Part shown: piece after piece, positions 8,090-16,753 of the stretch | How the letters are laid out: every line of letters starts with the position of its first letter | Position numbering within the stretch: the first letter of the stretch is position 1 | Virus record (IMG/VR): IMGVR_UViG_3300025109_000035 | Span: 1-34,884 of that record | DNA: 34,884 nucleotides | Direction: 5' to 3' (one strand) | Origin: a virus | The notes under the pieces: generated by a model | Database searches by the model: none | What the model saw: the letters and a program-made list of their open reading frames with translations, nothing else | Told to the model about the DNA's origin: nothing | Made by a program: the position numbers and the translations under genes

Positions 8090-11000
8090 ATGATTAAAAT
8101 TGCTCACATTGCGGATACGCATATTAAAAATCTGAAGTATCATTACGAATACAGAATTATATTCGAAGAATTATACAATGTTCTTCGAGACGAGAAGCCG
8201 GATTATATCGTTCACTGCGGAGATTTAGCTCACACAAAGACACAATTATCACCAGAATATTTTGAACTTGCCACAAGTTTCATAAAGAACTTGGCAGATA
8301 TTGCGCCACTGATCATGGTTCCGGGTAATCACGATGGCAACCTAAAAAACAGCAACCGTCAGGATGCGATCACGCCAATTATTCAAGCACTAGAACATCC
8401 AGATATTCATTTTTTCAAGAACTCTGGCGAGTTTCACGTCAACGACGATCTGTGTTTTAACATTCTTTCTGTATTCGATGAAGACAATTGGATCGAGCCG
8501 ACCAATCCAGACAAGATTAACATAGCCCTTTATCATGGCGCTATTAGCAATTGCAAGACTGATATCGGATGGGTCATGGAACACGGAGAGCATGAGCTAA
8601 ATATCTTTAAGAAGTTCAATTTTGCAATGCTTGGAGACATTCATAAGTGCCAAGCGCTTGATTTTGAAGGACGAGTGCGCTATTGTGGTTCCACGGTTCA
8701 GCAAAATCATGGTGAAACCAATGATAAAGGATTTTTGCTTTGGGAAATAGAAAATAAAAATTCTTTTACTGTACGCCATGTTGAGTTACAAAACCCCAAG
8801 CCGTTTACCACAATTGAGTTAACCACAAAAGGCAGAATGCCAAAGGGCGTTGATGTTCCCCAAGGCGCACGCATTCGCTTAGTGTCCAACAACAATCTCT
8901 CGCTTGATAAAATGAAACGAGCAGTGGACATCGCAAAGCATCGATTTAAACCAGAAAGTATTACATTTTTAAATCGCGCATTGGGCAACAGATCTAATGC
9001 TGGGCTCACAAATGATGATTTTATAAAAGAAAATCTCCGCGATCTAACAGTTCAAAAAAGACTGATTAAAGAATTTTTAAAAGAATATCAAATTGAAGAT
9101 GATGTGTTAGATAGGGTTTTATCGCTCAATGCAAAATATAATAGAGCAGTAGAAGAAACCGAAGAAGTGGCTCGTAATATTAATTGGAAATTTGACTCTT
9201 TCGAGTGGGATAATTTGTTTAACTATGGTAGTGGTAACTCCATAGATTTTGCCAACTTATCTGGGATTGTAGGAATCTTCGGAAAAAACTACTCAGGCAA
9301 GTCGAGCATAGTGGATGCTGCCCTTTATACGCTGTTTAACTCCACTTCGAAAAATGAGCGGAAGAACCTTAACGTTATTAACCAGAACAAGGAGGGAGGC
9401 GTTGGTAGAGTGGGAATTTCTATTGGCGACAAACAATTTGTAATTGAGCGTGAAAGTGAAAAGTATATTAAGAAACTAAAAGGCGAAGAGACATTAGAAG
9501 CAAAGACAACTGTTGAGTTTAACGAAGTCGATTCTGTTACGACCCAGGTTGTGAGCCACAATGGATTGACTCGTAATGACACGGATAAAAACATTCGTAA
9601 GATGCTTGGAACGCTTGATGATTTCCTGCTTACTTCTATGGCATCTCAATTAGATAGCCTAACATTTATCAAAGAAGGCTCAACCCGCCGCAAAGAAATT
9701 CTCGCTAAATTTCTTGATCTGGAAATATTTGATAAGAAATTTAAGCTAGCAAAAGAAGATGCGTCGGACTTAAGAGGAGCGCTCAAGCGACTTGAGGGCA
9801 GAGAGTATGAGGAAGATATCGAAGAAGCGAAAGAACAAATACGCCAGAGCGAAGTTAGCATTGAGGAACACAGCCAAAAATGTGAAGAATATCAACAGCA
9901 AATATTAGATACCAGATCTTCATTGAGCGAAATAGAAAATAAAATCACATCGATCCCACTGGAGATTATTGCTATTGAACAAACGATAAGTGCGCTAAAA
10001 GCAAAGAAGAATGATGTTCGGATCCTTTTACAGCAGAACAAACAGCTTACAGAGAACAATAATAACAACAACGAGTTGGCTGAAAAATTAAATGATTTTC
10101 TACAAGAATACGATGTTGAAAATTTACGAAACAAGAAAAAGAGCGTCGAAATTAAGAATGAAGAATATGATAATCTTTTACATTTTTTAAAGAATAAAAA
10201 TAAGGATATCAATGCATACCGAAAGAAAGTGAGCCTTCTTCAAGAAGTGCCTTGCGGCGAGTCGTTCCCGACTTGTAAGTTTATTTGCGATGCCCATAAA
10301 GCAAAAGATGCATTGCCAAATATGATAACAGAAATTAGCGATATTCGTAAGCAAAGTGTACAACTTTTGGAGGATATCCACAACCTTGACATTGATAAGC
10401 TAAATGATTATTTGAATAAATATGACTTATTAGTGGGAAAACAAAAGGAAGTACAACATGAGGTATCTGTTTCCGAATTAGAAATACAAAACAATTTATC
10501 AAAGCTAGAGGTTTTCGGGCACGAAATTGAAAACATTGAGAAACAAATTACCACATATGAAGAAAACAAAGAAGCGATTGAAAATCTAGAACAACTTCTT
10601 ATAAAGAAAAAGAAATATAATACATCTCTTGAGCATATAGAAGAAAGCTGTGATGAGTGCCAACAAGAACTAAATGACTTATATATTTCCCACGGATCCT
10701 GCGAGCAAAAATTACAGAGTTTAATTGAACAAAAGAGCGAGTTATCCGAGTTGCGCGAAGACTACTCCGCTTATGATTTATTTATGAGATGCATGCACAC
10801 CAGCGGCATCTCCTATGATATTATTAAGAAGAAGTTGCCACCGATTAATGAAGAAATTGCGAAGGTGTTGGCAAATATTGTAAATTTTGAAGTCTTTTTT
10901 GAGAATGATGATAGACGTTTAAATGTTTATATTAAACACCCAAAGCACGAACCGCGCCCTATTGAGATGGGCTCAGGAGCAGAAAAAACAATTGCATCGA

Positions 11001-11242
11001 TGGCGATCAGGCTTGCATTGTTGCACGTTAGTAACTTGCCCAAATCAAATATATTCATCCTTGACGAGCCAGGAACGGCTCTCGATGCAGAAAATCTAGA
11101 AGGATTTGTTAGAATATTAGATATGGTCAAATCGTATTTTAAGACAGTGATTCTAATATCTCATTTAGATTCGCTAAAAGACTGTGTTGACTATATCGTA
11201 AACATTGAAAAGAAAAATGGTTATGCACACGTAAGTCAATAA
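8090..11242 (+). CDS. gp47-gp46: Mre11-Rad50 (gp47-gp46 / SbcD-SbcC) single-chain fusion
   Basis: This 1050-residue protein joins two enzymes normally made separately. Residues 1-345 are a calcineurin-type Mre11/SbcD nuclease: D9 and H11 in IADTHI, D45 in CGDL, N80 and H81 in PGNHD, H149 in LYHG, and H185 in LGDIHK. Residues 365-1050 are a Rad50/SbcC ATPase: Walker A GKNYSGKSS (398-406), a long heptad-rich coiled coil (about 560-900) with a likely zinc hook (C722, C729), an ABC signature MGSGAEKT (960-967), Walker B FILDEPGTALD (989-999) and ISHLD (1023-1027). In T4, gp46 and gp47 process DNA ends for recombination-dependent replication and degrade host DNA. The domain order matches T4 transcription order (47 then 46). 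The frame is continuous across the junction, with no stop or start-site overlap. Confidence 0.93.
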   Translation: MIKIAHIADTHIKNLKYHYEYRIIFEELYNVLRDEKPDYIVHCGDLAHTKTQLSPEYFELATSFIKNLADIAPLIMVPGNHDGNLKNSNRQDAITPIIQALEHPDIHFFKNSGEFHVNDDLCFNILSVFDEDNWIEPTNPDKINIALYHGAISNCKTDIGWVMEHGEHELNIFKKFNFAMLGDIHKCQALDFEGRVRYCGSTVQQNHGETNDKGFLLWEIENKNSFTVRHVELQNPKPFTTIELTTKGRMPKGVDVPQGARIRLVSNNNLSLDKMKRAVDIAKHRFKPESITFLNRALGNRSNAGLTNDDFIKENLRDLTVQKRLIKEFLKEYQIEDDVLDRVLSLNAKYNRAVEETEEVARNINWKFDSFEWDNLFNYGSGNSIDFANLSGIVGIFGKNYSGKSSIVDAALYTLFNSTSKNERKNLNVINQNKEGGVGRVGISIGDKQFVIERESEKYIKKLKGEETLEAKTTVEFNEVDSVTTQVVSHNGLTRNDTDKNIRKMLGTLDDFLLTSMASQLDSLTFIKEGSTRRKEILAKFLDLEIFDKKFKLAKEDASDLRGALKRLEGREYEEDIEEAKEQIRQSEVSIEEHSQKCEEYQQQILDTRSSLSEIENKITSIPLEIIAIEQTISALKAKKNDVRILLQQNKQLTENNNNNNELAEKLNDFLQEYDVENLRNKKKSVEIKNEEYDNLLHFLKNKNKDINAYRKKVSLLQEVPCGESFPTCKFICDAHKAKDALPNMITEISDIRKQSVQLLEDIHNLDIDKLNDYLNKYDLLVGKQKEVQHEVSVSELEIQNNLSKLEVFGHEIENIEKQITTYEENKEAIENLEQLLIKKKKYNTSLEHIEESCDECQQELNDLYISHGSCEQKLQSLIEQKSELSELREDYSAYDLFMRCMHTSGISYDIIKKKLPPINEEIAKVLANIVNFEVFFENDDRRLNVYIKHPKHEPRPIEMGSGAEKTIASMAIRLALLHVSNLPKSNIFILDEPGTALDAENLEGFVRILDMVKSYFKTVILISHLDSLKDCVDYIVNIEKKNGYAHVSQ

Positions 11243-11251
11243 TTTTTGTTG

Positions 11252-11259
11252 ACTATTTA
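11252..11259 (+). promoter_or_regulatory. ACTATTTA element before membrane-protein genes
   Basis: GACTATTTATATAACAGGAG precedes ATG 11281. The octamer is 21 bases before the start and six bases before the AGGAG ribosome binding site. It is the first clean copy of a motif that recurs in later intergenic gaps. Confidence 0.4.
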
Positions 11260-11280
11260 TATAACAGGAGATACAAGAAA

Positions 11281-11469
11281 ATGCAAAATGGTTTAGTAGA
11301 TAAAGTATTACAAAAGCTAATTTCCCGCAAGTTACTTACATTTTTAACAGCAACAGGGCTGATGCTTTGGTCCGATTTGGCTTCGGAAACATGGGGTATG
11401 ATCGCTATGGTTTATATTGGCACGCAAGGAGCAGTTGATGTTATGAAAGCATATAAATATGGAGAATAA
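11281..11469 (+). CDS. small membrane protein, holin-like
   Basis: This 62-residue protein has two hydrophobic stretches, about residues 17-31 and 38-51, separated by a short SDLASE turn. The N-terminus is amphipathic and basic, and the C-terminus is charged (MKAYKYGE). AGGAG sits at 11266-11270. Size, two possible membrane passes and a neighbour with one membrane anchor plus coiled coil all resemble a small phage holin. No family was identified with certainty, and it could instead be a small inner-membrane accessory protein. Its stop is immediately followed by the next ATG. Confidence 0.75.
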   Translation: MQNGLVDKVLQKLISRKLLTFLTATGLMLWSDLASETWGMIAMVYIGTQGAVDVMKAYKYGE

Positions 11470-11874
11470 ATGACTTGGTTAGCTATGAAATTATATATGA
11501 AAAAGGCGTGGCTTTGGTGCAAGCACCATTGGAAGATTGCTGCGGTTGCTGCATGGACTCTTATTATTTGGGTTGTTGCGAGAAAGAACGTTGGTGCATA
11601 TGCCAAAGTGCTCGATACAACTATCGAGAGCTATAAAAAGGAAGTTGAAGTGCTGGACAACACCCACAATGCCGAAATAGAAAAAAGAAACGAAGCAATT
11701 CGCAAACGCACCGAGGCACTAACAAAATTGGAACAGCACTATGACAGATCTTTAGATTATTTAACTGTCGAAAAAAGAGCAAGATATTTAGAACTAATAA
11801 CGATGTTTGATCAAGATCCAGAATTTGTTAATGAAGCAATTACAGAGGAGTTTGGATTTAAATATGTGGAATAA
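11470..11874 (+). CDS. membrane-anchored coiled-coil protein, possible Rz-like i-spanin
   Basis: This 134-residue protein has a basic/aromatic N-terminus, one transmembrane segment (about 22-38, IAAVAAWTLIIWVVA), then a charged helical region (about 45-105) rich in Glu, Lys and Arg that looks like a coiled coil. This N-in/C-out layout is that of inner-membrane spanins such as Rz, which help disrupt the outer membrane in Gram-negative lysis. There is no endolysin next to it, so the assignment is by architecture only. The start is directly after the upstream TAA with GGAGA at 11461-11465. Its last 11 bases overlap the next gene, a common feature of spanin pairs. Confidence 0.75.
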   Translation: MTWLAMKLYMKKAWLWCKHHWKIAAVAAWTLIIWVVARKNVGAYAKVLDTTIESYKKEVEVLDNTHNAEIEKRNEAIRKRTEALTKLEQHYDRSLDYLTVEKRARYLELITMFDQDPEFVNEAITEEFGFKYVE

Positions 11875-12319
11875 GATTGCACAAATGTTAAGCTTTGCTT
11901 TATTTTTATGCACTCCTGCCTACGCGCAAGACACAGAAGAAGAGCCGATGTTTACACACCTGGAACAAGGTGAGACAGCGCCCTTCGCTGGCACCCTGTT
12001 CAACCCATCAGCGACAGCAACGTTAATTACGGCGCACCAATATTCATTAACCGAATGTGATTTGTTGGTAGAATATGAAGTGGCGAAAGCGCGTACTGAA
12101 ATGCAATTGCAATTATCGGTGCTTCAAATAAGCTATGACTCTTTGAACGAAAAACATACGCTTTTGATGGATATCAAGAATGATGAAATTAGTACCTATA
12201 GAGAAATGTCGCTTAAGCAACCAAATAAAAATAATCATTGGTGGCTCGCGGGAGGAACTATCGCGGGTATCGGACTTTCTCTTGGCGTGTTTTACGCCGC
12301 AACAAATATCGTGCAATGA
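11864..12319 (+). CDS. secreted/membrane protein with signal peptide and C-terminal TM
   Basis: I place the start at ATG 11864 (151 residues) because it begins a clean signal peptide: MWNKIA, a hydrophobic LSFALFLC core, and an AYA cleavage site at residues 19-21. GAGGAG lies at 11845-11850. An upstream in-frame ATG at 11807 would bury the signal and overlap the previous gene more. After cleavage come an acidic region, a possible helix (about 65-115) and a second hydrophobic segment near the C-terminus (about 126-148, rich in Gly and Ala). The cysteine at 16 is not in a proper lipobox. With its two neighbours it may form a lysis or envelope module; a spanin-like role is speculative. Confidence 0.7.
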   Translation: MWNKIAQMLSFALFLCTPAYAQDTEEEPMFTHLEQGETAPFAGTLFNPSATATLITAHQYSLTECDLLVEYEVAKARTEMQLQLSVLQISYDSLNEKHTLLMDIKNDEISTYREMSLKQPNKNNHWWLAGGTIAGIGLSLGVFYAATNIVQ

Positions 12320-12714
12320 CAAATCCCAAGCAAGATCCAGACTACGCCATAAAAGTTGAAAAGGCAATAGCAGAGAAATATGGCATAGAAACTGTGCAGC
12401 ACCCAGAAAAAGACTGGACCCCAGAAAAAGAGCAAGAATATATAGAGCAGCGCAGGCTACTAAACGAAAAAATTAGAAACTTATCTGAAAAGACTGAAAA
12501 AGTAGAAGTTCAGGGAGTTTTGATATCAAAAAAACTACTTAATAAAGATAGCAATAGAGTTTGTTCCACTTGTGATACTTATTCTTTCGATACGAAGGAT
12601 AATATTTACATGAATAGATATGATTGCTGTCGTCAGTGTTACATAACATGGATTGAGGGAAGAAAAGAACGTTGGGAAGCCGGATGGCGTCCCACACAAG
12701 GAGAAAATAAATAA
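12316..12714 (+). CDS. zinc-ribbon protein of unknown function
   Basis: The start is ATG 12316, overlapping the previous TGA in an ATGA arrangement (132 residues). A longer in-frame start at 12238 lies inside the previous gene and encodes an arginine-rich shadow. The first 70 residues are charged and helical. C83 and C86 (CSTC) with C104/C105 and C108 (CCRQC) form a probable single zinc-binding knuckle, followed by a tryptophan-rich WIEGRKERWEAGW stretch. The stop is immediately followed by the next ATG, so the gene is probably co-translated with the packaging genes. No enzymatic motif is visible; nucleic acid or protein binding is possible. Confidence 0.75.
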   Translation: MTNPKQDPDYAIKVEKAIAEKYGIETVQHPEKDWTPEKEQEYIEQRRLLNEKIRNLSEKTEKVEVQGVLISKKLLNKDSNRVCSTCDTYSFDTKDNIYMNRYDCCRQCYITWIEGRKERWEAGWRPTQGENK

Positions 12715-13230
12715 ATGGCAACAACAGTGTTAGACATCGTAAGAGGAATTTCACAAGCAGCCGCAAATGGCTATGATGGCTCACAAGATGAAAAATATTC
12801 TTATGACGGCGAATCAAGAAAGATTGGGCTAAAAAGAGAAGAAGGCGATCCTATTGTTGATTCTCGTGTTGTTGATGGGTTTGGTGTTGTCTTTCATGGC
12901 AATCTCTTATGCATCAGCTATCAGAGCGATATTAAACTCAAGGAAGTATATGCGGGCGATATTGAAGCCGACGTAGAAGACATGATTCAGAACGTTGCCA
13001 ATTTCCTAAAAAAAGAGTATAAAAAGATTACTGGTGATGCTCTTTCCCTCACGCCCGAGGGCGAAGTGAGTGTTGGAGTCCAGAACACTTCAAACGTTCG
13101 CGCTTTTGTTACAGGTAAACGACATTATAAAGTTGGAAACCTCGATGGAGTAACACCAGTTGCGGATCCATCCAAGGACAGATTAGACAAGTCTATTCGC
13201 GATTTTCTTGCGCTTGGCAAAAACAAATAA
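12715..13230 (+). CDS. conserved phage protein in the small-terminase position
   Basis: This 171-residue protein lies directly before the large terminase, where T4-like phages normally keep gene 16 (small terminase, DNA recognition). The sequence does not show a clear helix-turn-helix. It starts MATTVLDIVRGISQAAANGY, carries an LKREEGDPIVDSRVVDGFGV stretch, and has a central helix rich in Glu and Lys (EDMIQNVANFLKKEYKK). I regard it as a conserved family of T4-like phages without an assigned function. A divergent gp16 is possible but not shown. The start directly abuts the upstream stop. Confidence 0.8.
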   Translation: MATTVLDIVRGISQAAANGYDGSQDEKYSYDGESRKIGLKREEGDPIVDSRVVDGFGVVFHGNLLCISYQSDIKLKEVYAGDIEADVEDMIQNVANFLKKEYKKITGDALSLTPEGEVSVGVQNTSNVRAFVTGKRHYKVGNLDGVTPVADPSKDRLDKSIRDFLALGKNK

Positions 13231-13241
13231 AAAATGATTAG

Positions 13242-14831
13242 ATGTCGTTTGAACTTACAAAAAATGAAATTTTAAAAGAGATCTTACAAAGCGGAAAGGA
13301 TCCAGTTTATTTTATTGATAACTATGCAAGGATCGCCCACCCTTTGGAGGGTTTAATTCCTTTTAAACTGTACGACTTTCAGAAAGAATTACTAACAGAT
13401 TTTAATGATCATCGCTTCAATGTTATATTAAAAGCAAGACAGTTGGGTATTTCCACCACAACTGCTGCTTATATTGCGTGGATGATGCTGTTCCACAGAA
13501 ATAAAAATATTCTTGTAATTGCGACCAAGTTTCAGACCGCAGGCAATCTTGTAAAAAAAGTAAAACATATAATTAAAAATCTGCCACCTTGGATGCAAAT
13601 AGCAAATATTACAATTGATAATAGAGCATCGTTTGTTCTCTCCAACGGTTCTGAAATCAAAGCATCATCAACTTCTTCCGATGCCGGTCGTTCGGAGGCG
13701 CTATCATTGTTAGTAATCGATGAAGCGGCACACGTTGACGGGCTTGAAGAATTGTGGCCAGGTCTTTATCCCACTCTATCAACAGGTGGTCGTTGTATTG
13801 CCTTGTCAACTCCTAATGGTGTTGGGAACTGGTTCCACCAGATATACGTAGATTCAGAACAGGGACAAAACGATTTCTTTCCTACTAAACTAATATGGGA
13901 TGTTCATCCCGAAAGAGATCTGGAATGGTTTGAAAAGGAAACCAAGAACATGTCCCAGAGACAAGTTGCACAAGAACTAGAGTGCAATTTTAATATGTCA
14001 GGCGAGACTGTTATTCACCCTGAAGATCTAGAATGGATGACAACACTGATCAAAGAGCCGCAATACCGAACAGGGTTTGATAGAAATTTTTGGATTTGGG
14101 AAAAGTCCATAGATGGATACAACTACCTTCTTACCGTTGATGTCGCACGGGGCGACGGCAAGGACAATTCAACACTTCATGTTATAAAACTAGAAACTAT
14201 GGAAGTTGTCGCAGAATATCAAGGAAAGCCAACTCTTGATGTTTATGCCGATATGATTAATAGTATTGGACGAGAGTATAACAACGGGATGGTTGTTGTT
14301 GAAAATAACTCTGTTGGGTTTGGAGTGTTAACAAAATTGCAAGAGCTAGGCTATAATAATATTTATTTTTCTATTAAGTCAACTCATGAATATGTTGAGC
14401 AGTTGCAAGGAGAACACATGTCTAATGCTGTTGCTGGTTTTTCTACTACATCAAAGACTCGCCCTCTGATTGTTGCAAAAATGGAAGAATTCATTAGAAA
14501 TAAACTAATTACTGTATACTCTTCTAGAATGGTTAACGAGTTAAAAACTTTTATCTGGCACCATGGTCGTCCCGAGGCTATGAGAAGTTATAATGATGAC
14601 TTAACCATGGCTTTGGCGATTGGCTGCTGGGTTCGAGATACGGCTTTTGAGGCAGGAAAATTGGATCAAGAATATAGGAACGCATTTGTAAACTCTATGT
14701 TTGTTGCCTCAACAAAGCTCAATAATCAAATTAAAGGGCAAGAGGGATATAGAAAGAATATGGATCTCCAGGGTGAGCAGCAACAAGCCAAAGAGTCAAT
14801 GCACGAATTTGGCTGGCTATATAAAGGATAA
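13242..14831 (+). CDS. gp17: terminase large subunit (T4 gp17-like)
   Basis: This 529-residue packaging motor combines an ATPase with a DNA-cutting nuclease, close to the usual gp17 length minus some termini. The ATPase has KARQLGIST (64-72) as adenine/Walker A region, Walker B LLVIDEAAH (156-164; D160, E161) and a coupling motif around LSTPNG (188-193). The C-terminal RNase H-like nuclease shows D300 in LTVDVARGDGKDNS, E354 in VVVENNSVG and D452/D453 in SYNDDLTMAL. It docks on the portal, and the portal gene follows after five bases. In T4, genes 18 and 19 stand between 17 and 20, so the adjacency here is a rearrangement. Confidence 0.97.
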   Translation: MSFELTKNEILKEILQSGKDPVYFIDNYARIAHPLEGLIPFKLYDFQKELLTDFNDHRFNVILKARQLGISTTTAAYIAWMMLFHRNKNILVIATKFQTAGNLVKKVKHIIKNLPPWMQIANITIDNRASFVLSNGSEIKASSTSSDAGRSEALSLLVIDEAAHVDGLEELWPGLYPTLSTGGRCIALSTPNGVGNWFHQIYVDSEQGQNDFFPTKLIWDVHPERDLEWFEKETKNMSQRQVAQELECNFNMSGETVIHPEDLEWMTTLIKEPQYRTGFDRNFWIWEKSIDGYNYLLTVDVARGDGKDNSTLHVIKLETMEVVAEYQGKPTLDVYADMINSIGREYNNGMVVVENNSVGFGVLTKLQELGYNNIYFSIKSTHEYVEQLQGEHMSNAVAGFSTTSKTRPLIVAKMEEFIRNKLITVYSSRMVNELKTFIWHHGRPEAMRSYNDDLTMALAIGCWVRDTAFEAGKLDQEYRNAFVNSMFVASTKLNNQIKGQEGYRKNMDLQGEQQQAKESMHEFGWLYKG

Positions 14832-14836
14832 AATAA

Positions 14837-16753
14837 ATGGCAAATAGCAATAGAAATCCCAAAAATAATCAATCCAGCCTTTTTAAGCAATTAACTCGTT
14901 TGCTCTCTGGTCCGCTTGTAAACTATCGTACACAAACGAGTAGAAAGCTTTCTCGTGTCCAGCTTGATAAATTTAAATTTCAGTCTGCCGCAGGATTAAA
15001 TTTCAAAAAATCTGCATATAATCCTTTTGAGCAGTTAAGCACGGCCATTATGGCCAATCAGCTACGAGCCGAAAGATATCAAGATTTTGAGCAAATGGAG
15101 TATACCCCCGAGATTGCTTCCGGGCTTGATATTTACGCCGATGAAATGACCACTTCCAGCGATTTGCAGCCTCTTCTTAATGTCAAGTGCCACAATGAAG
15201 AAATTAAAGCAGTTTTGCAGGAACTATATCATACAGTTCTTAATATTGATTTCAATCTTTTTGGTTGGTGCCGCACAATGTGTAAATATGGGGACTTCTT
15301 TTTATATTTAGATATAGATGAACAATTAGGTATACAATCCATTGTCGGACTCCCTACCCACGAAATTGAGCGCTTAGAAGGAGAAGATAAAAGCAATCCA
15401 AAATACGTACAATTTCAGTGGAACTCGGGTGGGCTTACATTTGAAAATTGGCAAATCGCACATTTTAGGATCTTAGGCAATGATAAGTATGCGCCATACG
15501 GCTCCTCAGTTTTAGAGCCTGCACGAAGAATTTTTCGTCAACTAATTCTATTAGAAGATGCTATGATGGCATATCGCATTGTGCGATCACCCGAACGCCG
15601 TGTTTTTTATATTGATGTTGGAAATGTTGCGCCACAAGATGTTGAACAATATATGCAAAAAGTTATGACACAGATGAAGCGCAATCAGGTTGTTGACGCT
15701 AGCACTGGTCGTGTAGATTTGCGTTACAATCCGATGAGCACTGAAGAAGATTACTTTATCCCCGTCCGTGGCGGTGTTTCTTCCAAGGTTGAAACCTTGG
15801 CAGGTGGTTCTTATACTGGCGATATTGATGATGTTAAATATTTAAGAGATAAATTGTTTTCTGCATTAAAGATTCCGCAATCTTATCTTTCAAGAGGCGA
15901 AGGTGCCGAAGAAGACAAGACAACACTTGCACAAAAAGATATTCGTTTTGCGAGAACAATCCAGAGATTGCAAAGGTCTATCATTACAGAACTAGAAAAA
16001 ATAGGAATTATTCATTTATATACGCTTGGGTATAAGGGCGCAGACTTAATTGGATTCAAGCTTTCTCTTAATAACCCATCTAAGATCGCGGAACTTCAAG
16101 AACTTGAACATTGGAAGACCAAGTTCGACGTGGCTTCGGGCGCAACCGAAGGATTCTTTAGTCGTCGTTGGGTCGCAGAACATTTGTTTAATTTATCTGA
16201 GGAAGAGTTTATTAGAAATCAACGAGAAATGTTTTTCGATAGACGATATGATGCTCAGCTTGAAGCAGAAGCCACGGCTATTACTGCCGCTGCTGAAGGG
16301 GCAGGCGAAGGTATGGGTGGTGAACTTGGTGGCGATCTCGATGTCGATCTCGGTGACGATCTCGGCGGCGAACTTGGTGGCGAACCTGGAGGCGAAGAAC
16401 CTGGAGAAGAAGGGGGCGAAGACACACTTTTAGCAGCCCCTGGCAAACGTGATGACCAGAGACGCAAAGGTAAAAGCGGACCAAGAAGGCGGCATACTCG
16501 CAGCAAATCCCGAGGAATTGAGGTAAATACAGCCAGAACTAATAATCCAGGCGGCGTAGGATATGAAACACTACATCACCTTTCTTCTATTGGTGACGAG
16601 TTTAGGAAAGCAGGTATCTATTATGAGTCCAATGGGCATAAAGATAATTTAGAAGAAAGCAGATTATTTGAGGTAAAACAAGAAATAAAGAAACTAATTA
16701 CGGAACTAGAAGATAGTAAATTGGGTGATAAAAATGAAAAAGAACAAACATAA
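14837..16753 (+). CDS. gp20: portal vertex protein (T4 gp20-like)
   Basis: This 638-residue protein forms the dodecameric DNA channel at one capsid vertex and docks the terminase. Family hallmarks are the N-terminal YTPEIASGLDIYADE stretch, RIVRSPERRVFYIDVGN (about 247-263), the VRGGVSSKVETLAGG loop and FSALKIPQSYL. T4 gp20 is about 524 residues; the extra length is C-terminal. Residues about 490-530 are a Gly/Asp/Glu repeat (GGELGGDLDVDLGDDLGG style), followed at about 534-559 by a very basic stretch with RRKGKSGPRRRHTRSKSR. This acid-then-base tail is probably flexible. The 3' end overlaps the next gene by 20 bases. Confidence 0.96.
   Translation: MANSNRNPKNNQSSLFKQLTRLLSGPLVNYRTQTSRKLSRVQLDKFKFQSAAGLNFKKSAYNPFEQLSTAIMANQLRAERYQDFEQMEYTPEIASGLDIYADEMTTSSDLQPLLNVKCHNEEIKAVLQELYHTVLNIDFNLFGWCRTMCKYGDFFLYLDIDEQLGIQSIVGLPTHEIERLEGEDKSNPKYVQFQWNSGGLTFENWQIAHFRILGNDKYAPYGSSVLEPARRIFRQLILLEDAMMAYRIVRSPERRVFYIDVGNVAPQDVEQYMQKVMTQMKRNQVVDASTGRVDLRYNPMSTEEDYFIPVRGGVSSKVETLAGGSYTGDIDDVKYLRDKLFSALKIPQSYLSRGEGAEEDKTTLAQKDIRFARTIQRLQRSIITELEKIGIIHLYTLGYKGADLIGFKLSLNNPSKIAELQELEHWKTKFDVASGATEGFFSRRWVAEHLFNLSEEEFIRNQREMFFDRRYDAQLEAEATAITAAAEGAGEGMGGELGGDLDVDLGDDLGGELGGEPGGEEPGEEGGEDTLLAAPGKRDDQRRKGKSGPRRRHTRSKSRGIEVNTARTNNPGGVGYETLHHLSSIGDEFRKAGIYYESNGHKDNLEESRLFEVKQEIKKLITELEDSKLGDKNEKEQT

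Noticed and set aside
10637-10690. CDEC (C854, C857) as the Rad50 zinc hook
   Set aside because: It lies in the returning coil near the ATPase end; the cysteines at 722 and 729 sit nearer the middle of the coiled coil, where the hook is expected.
11807-11863. Earlier start for the signal-peptide protein
   Set aside because: It would place 19 residues in front of a clean signal peptide and increase overlap with the upstream gene.
12238-12315. Longer start for the zinc-ribbon gene
   Set aside because: This stretch lies within the end of the previous gene and encodes an Arg-rich shadow; ATG 12316 gives the usual ATGA overlap.
16255-16506. Antisense ORFs opposite the portal tail (Ser/Pro-rich)
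   Set aside because: They are mirror images of the Gly/Asp/Glu repeat on the + strand, have no ribosome binding site and sit inside a certain gene.
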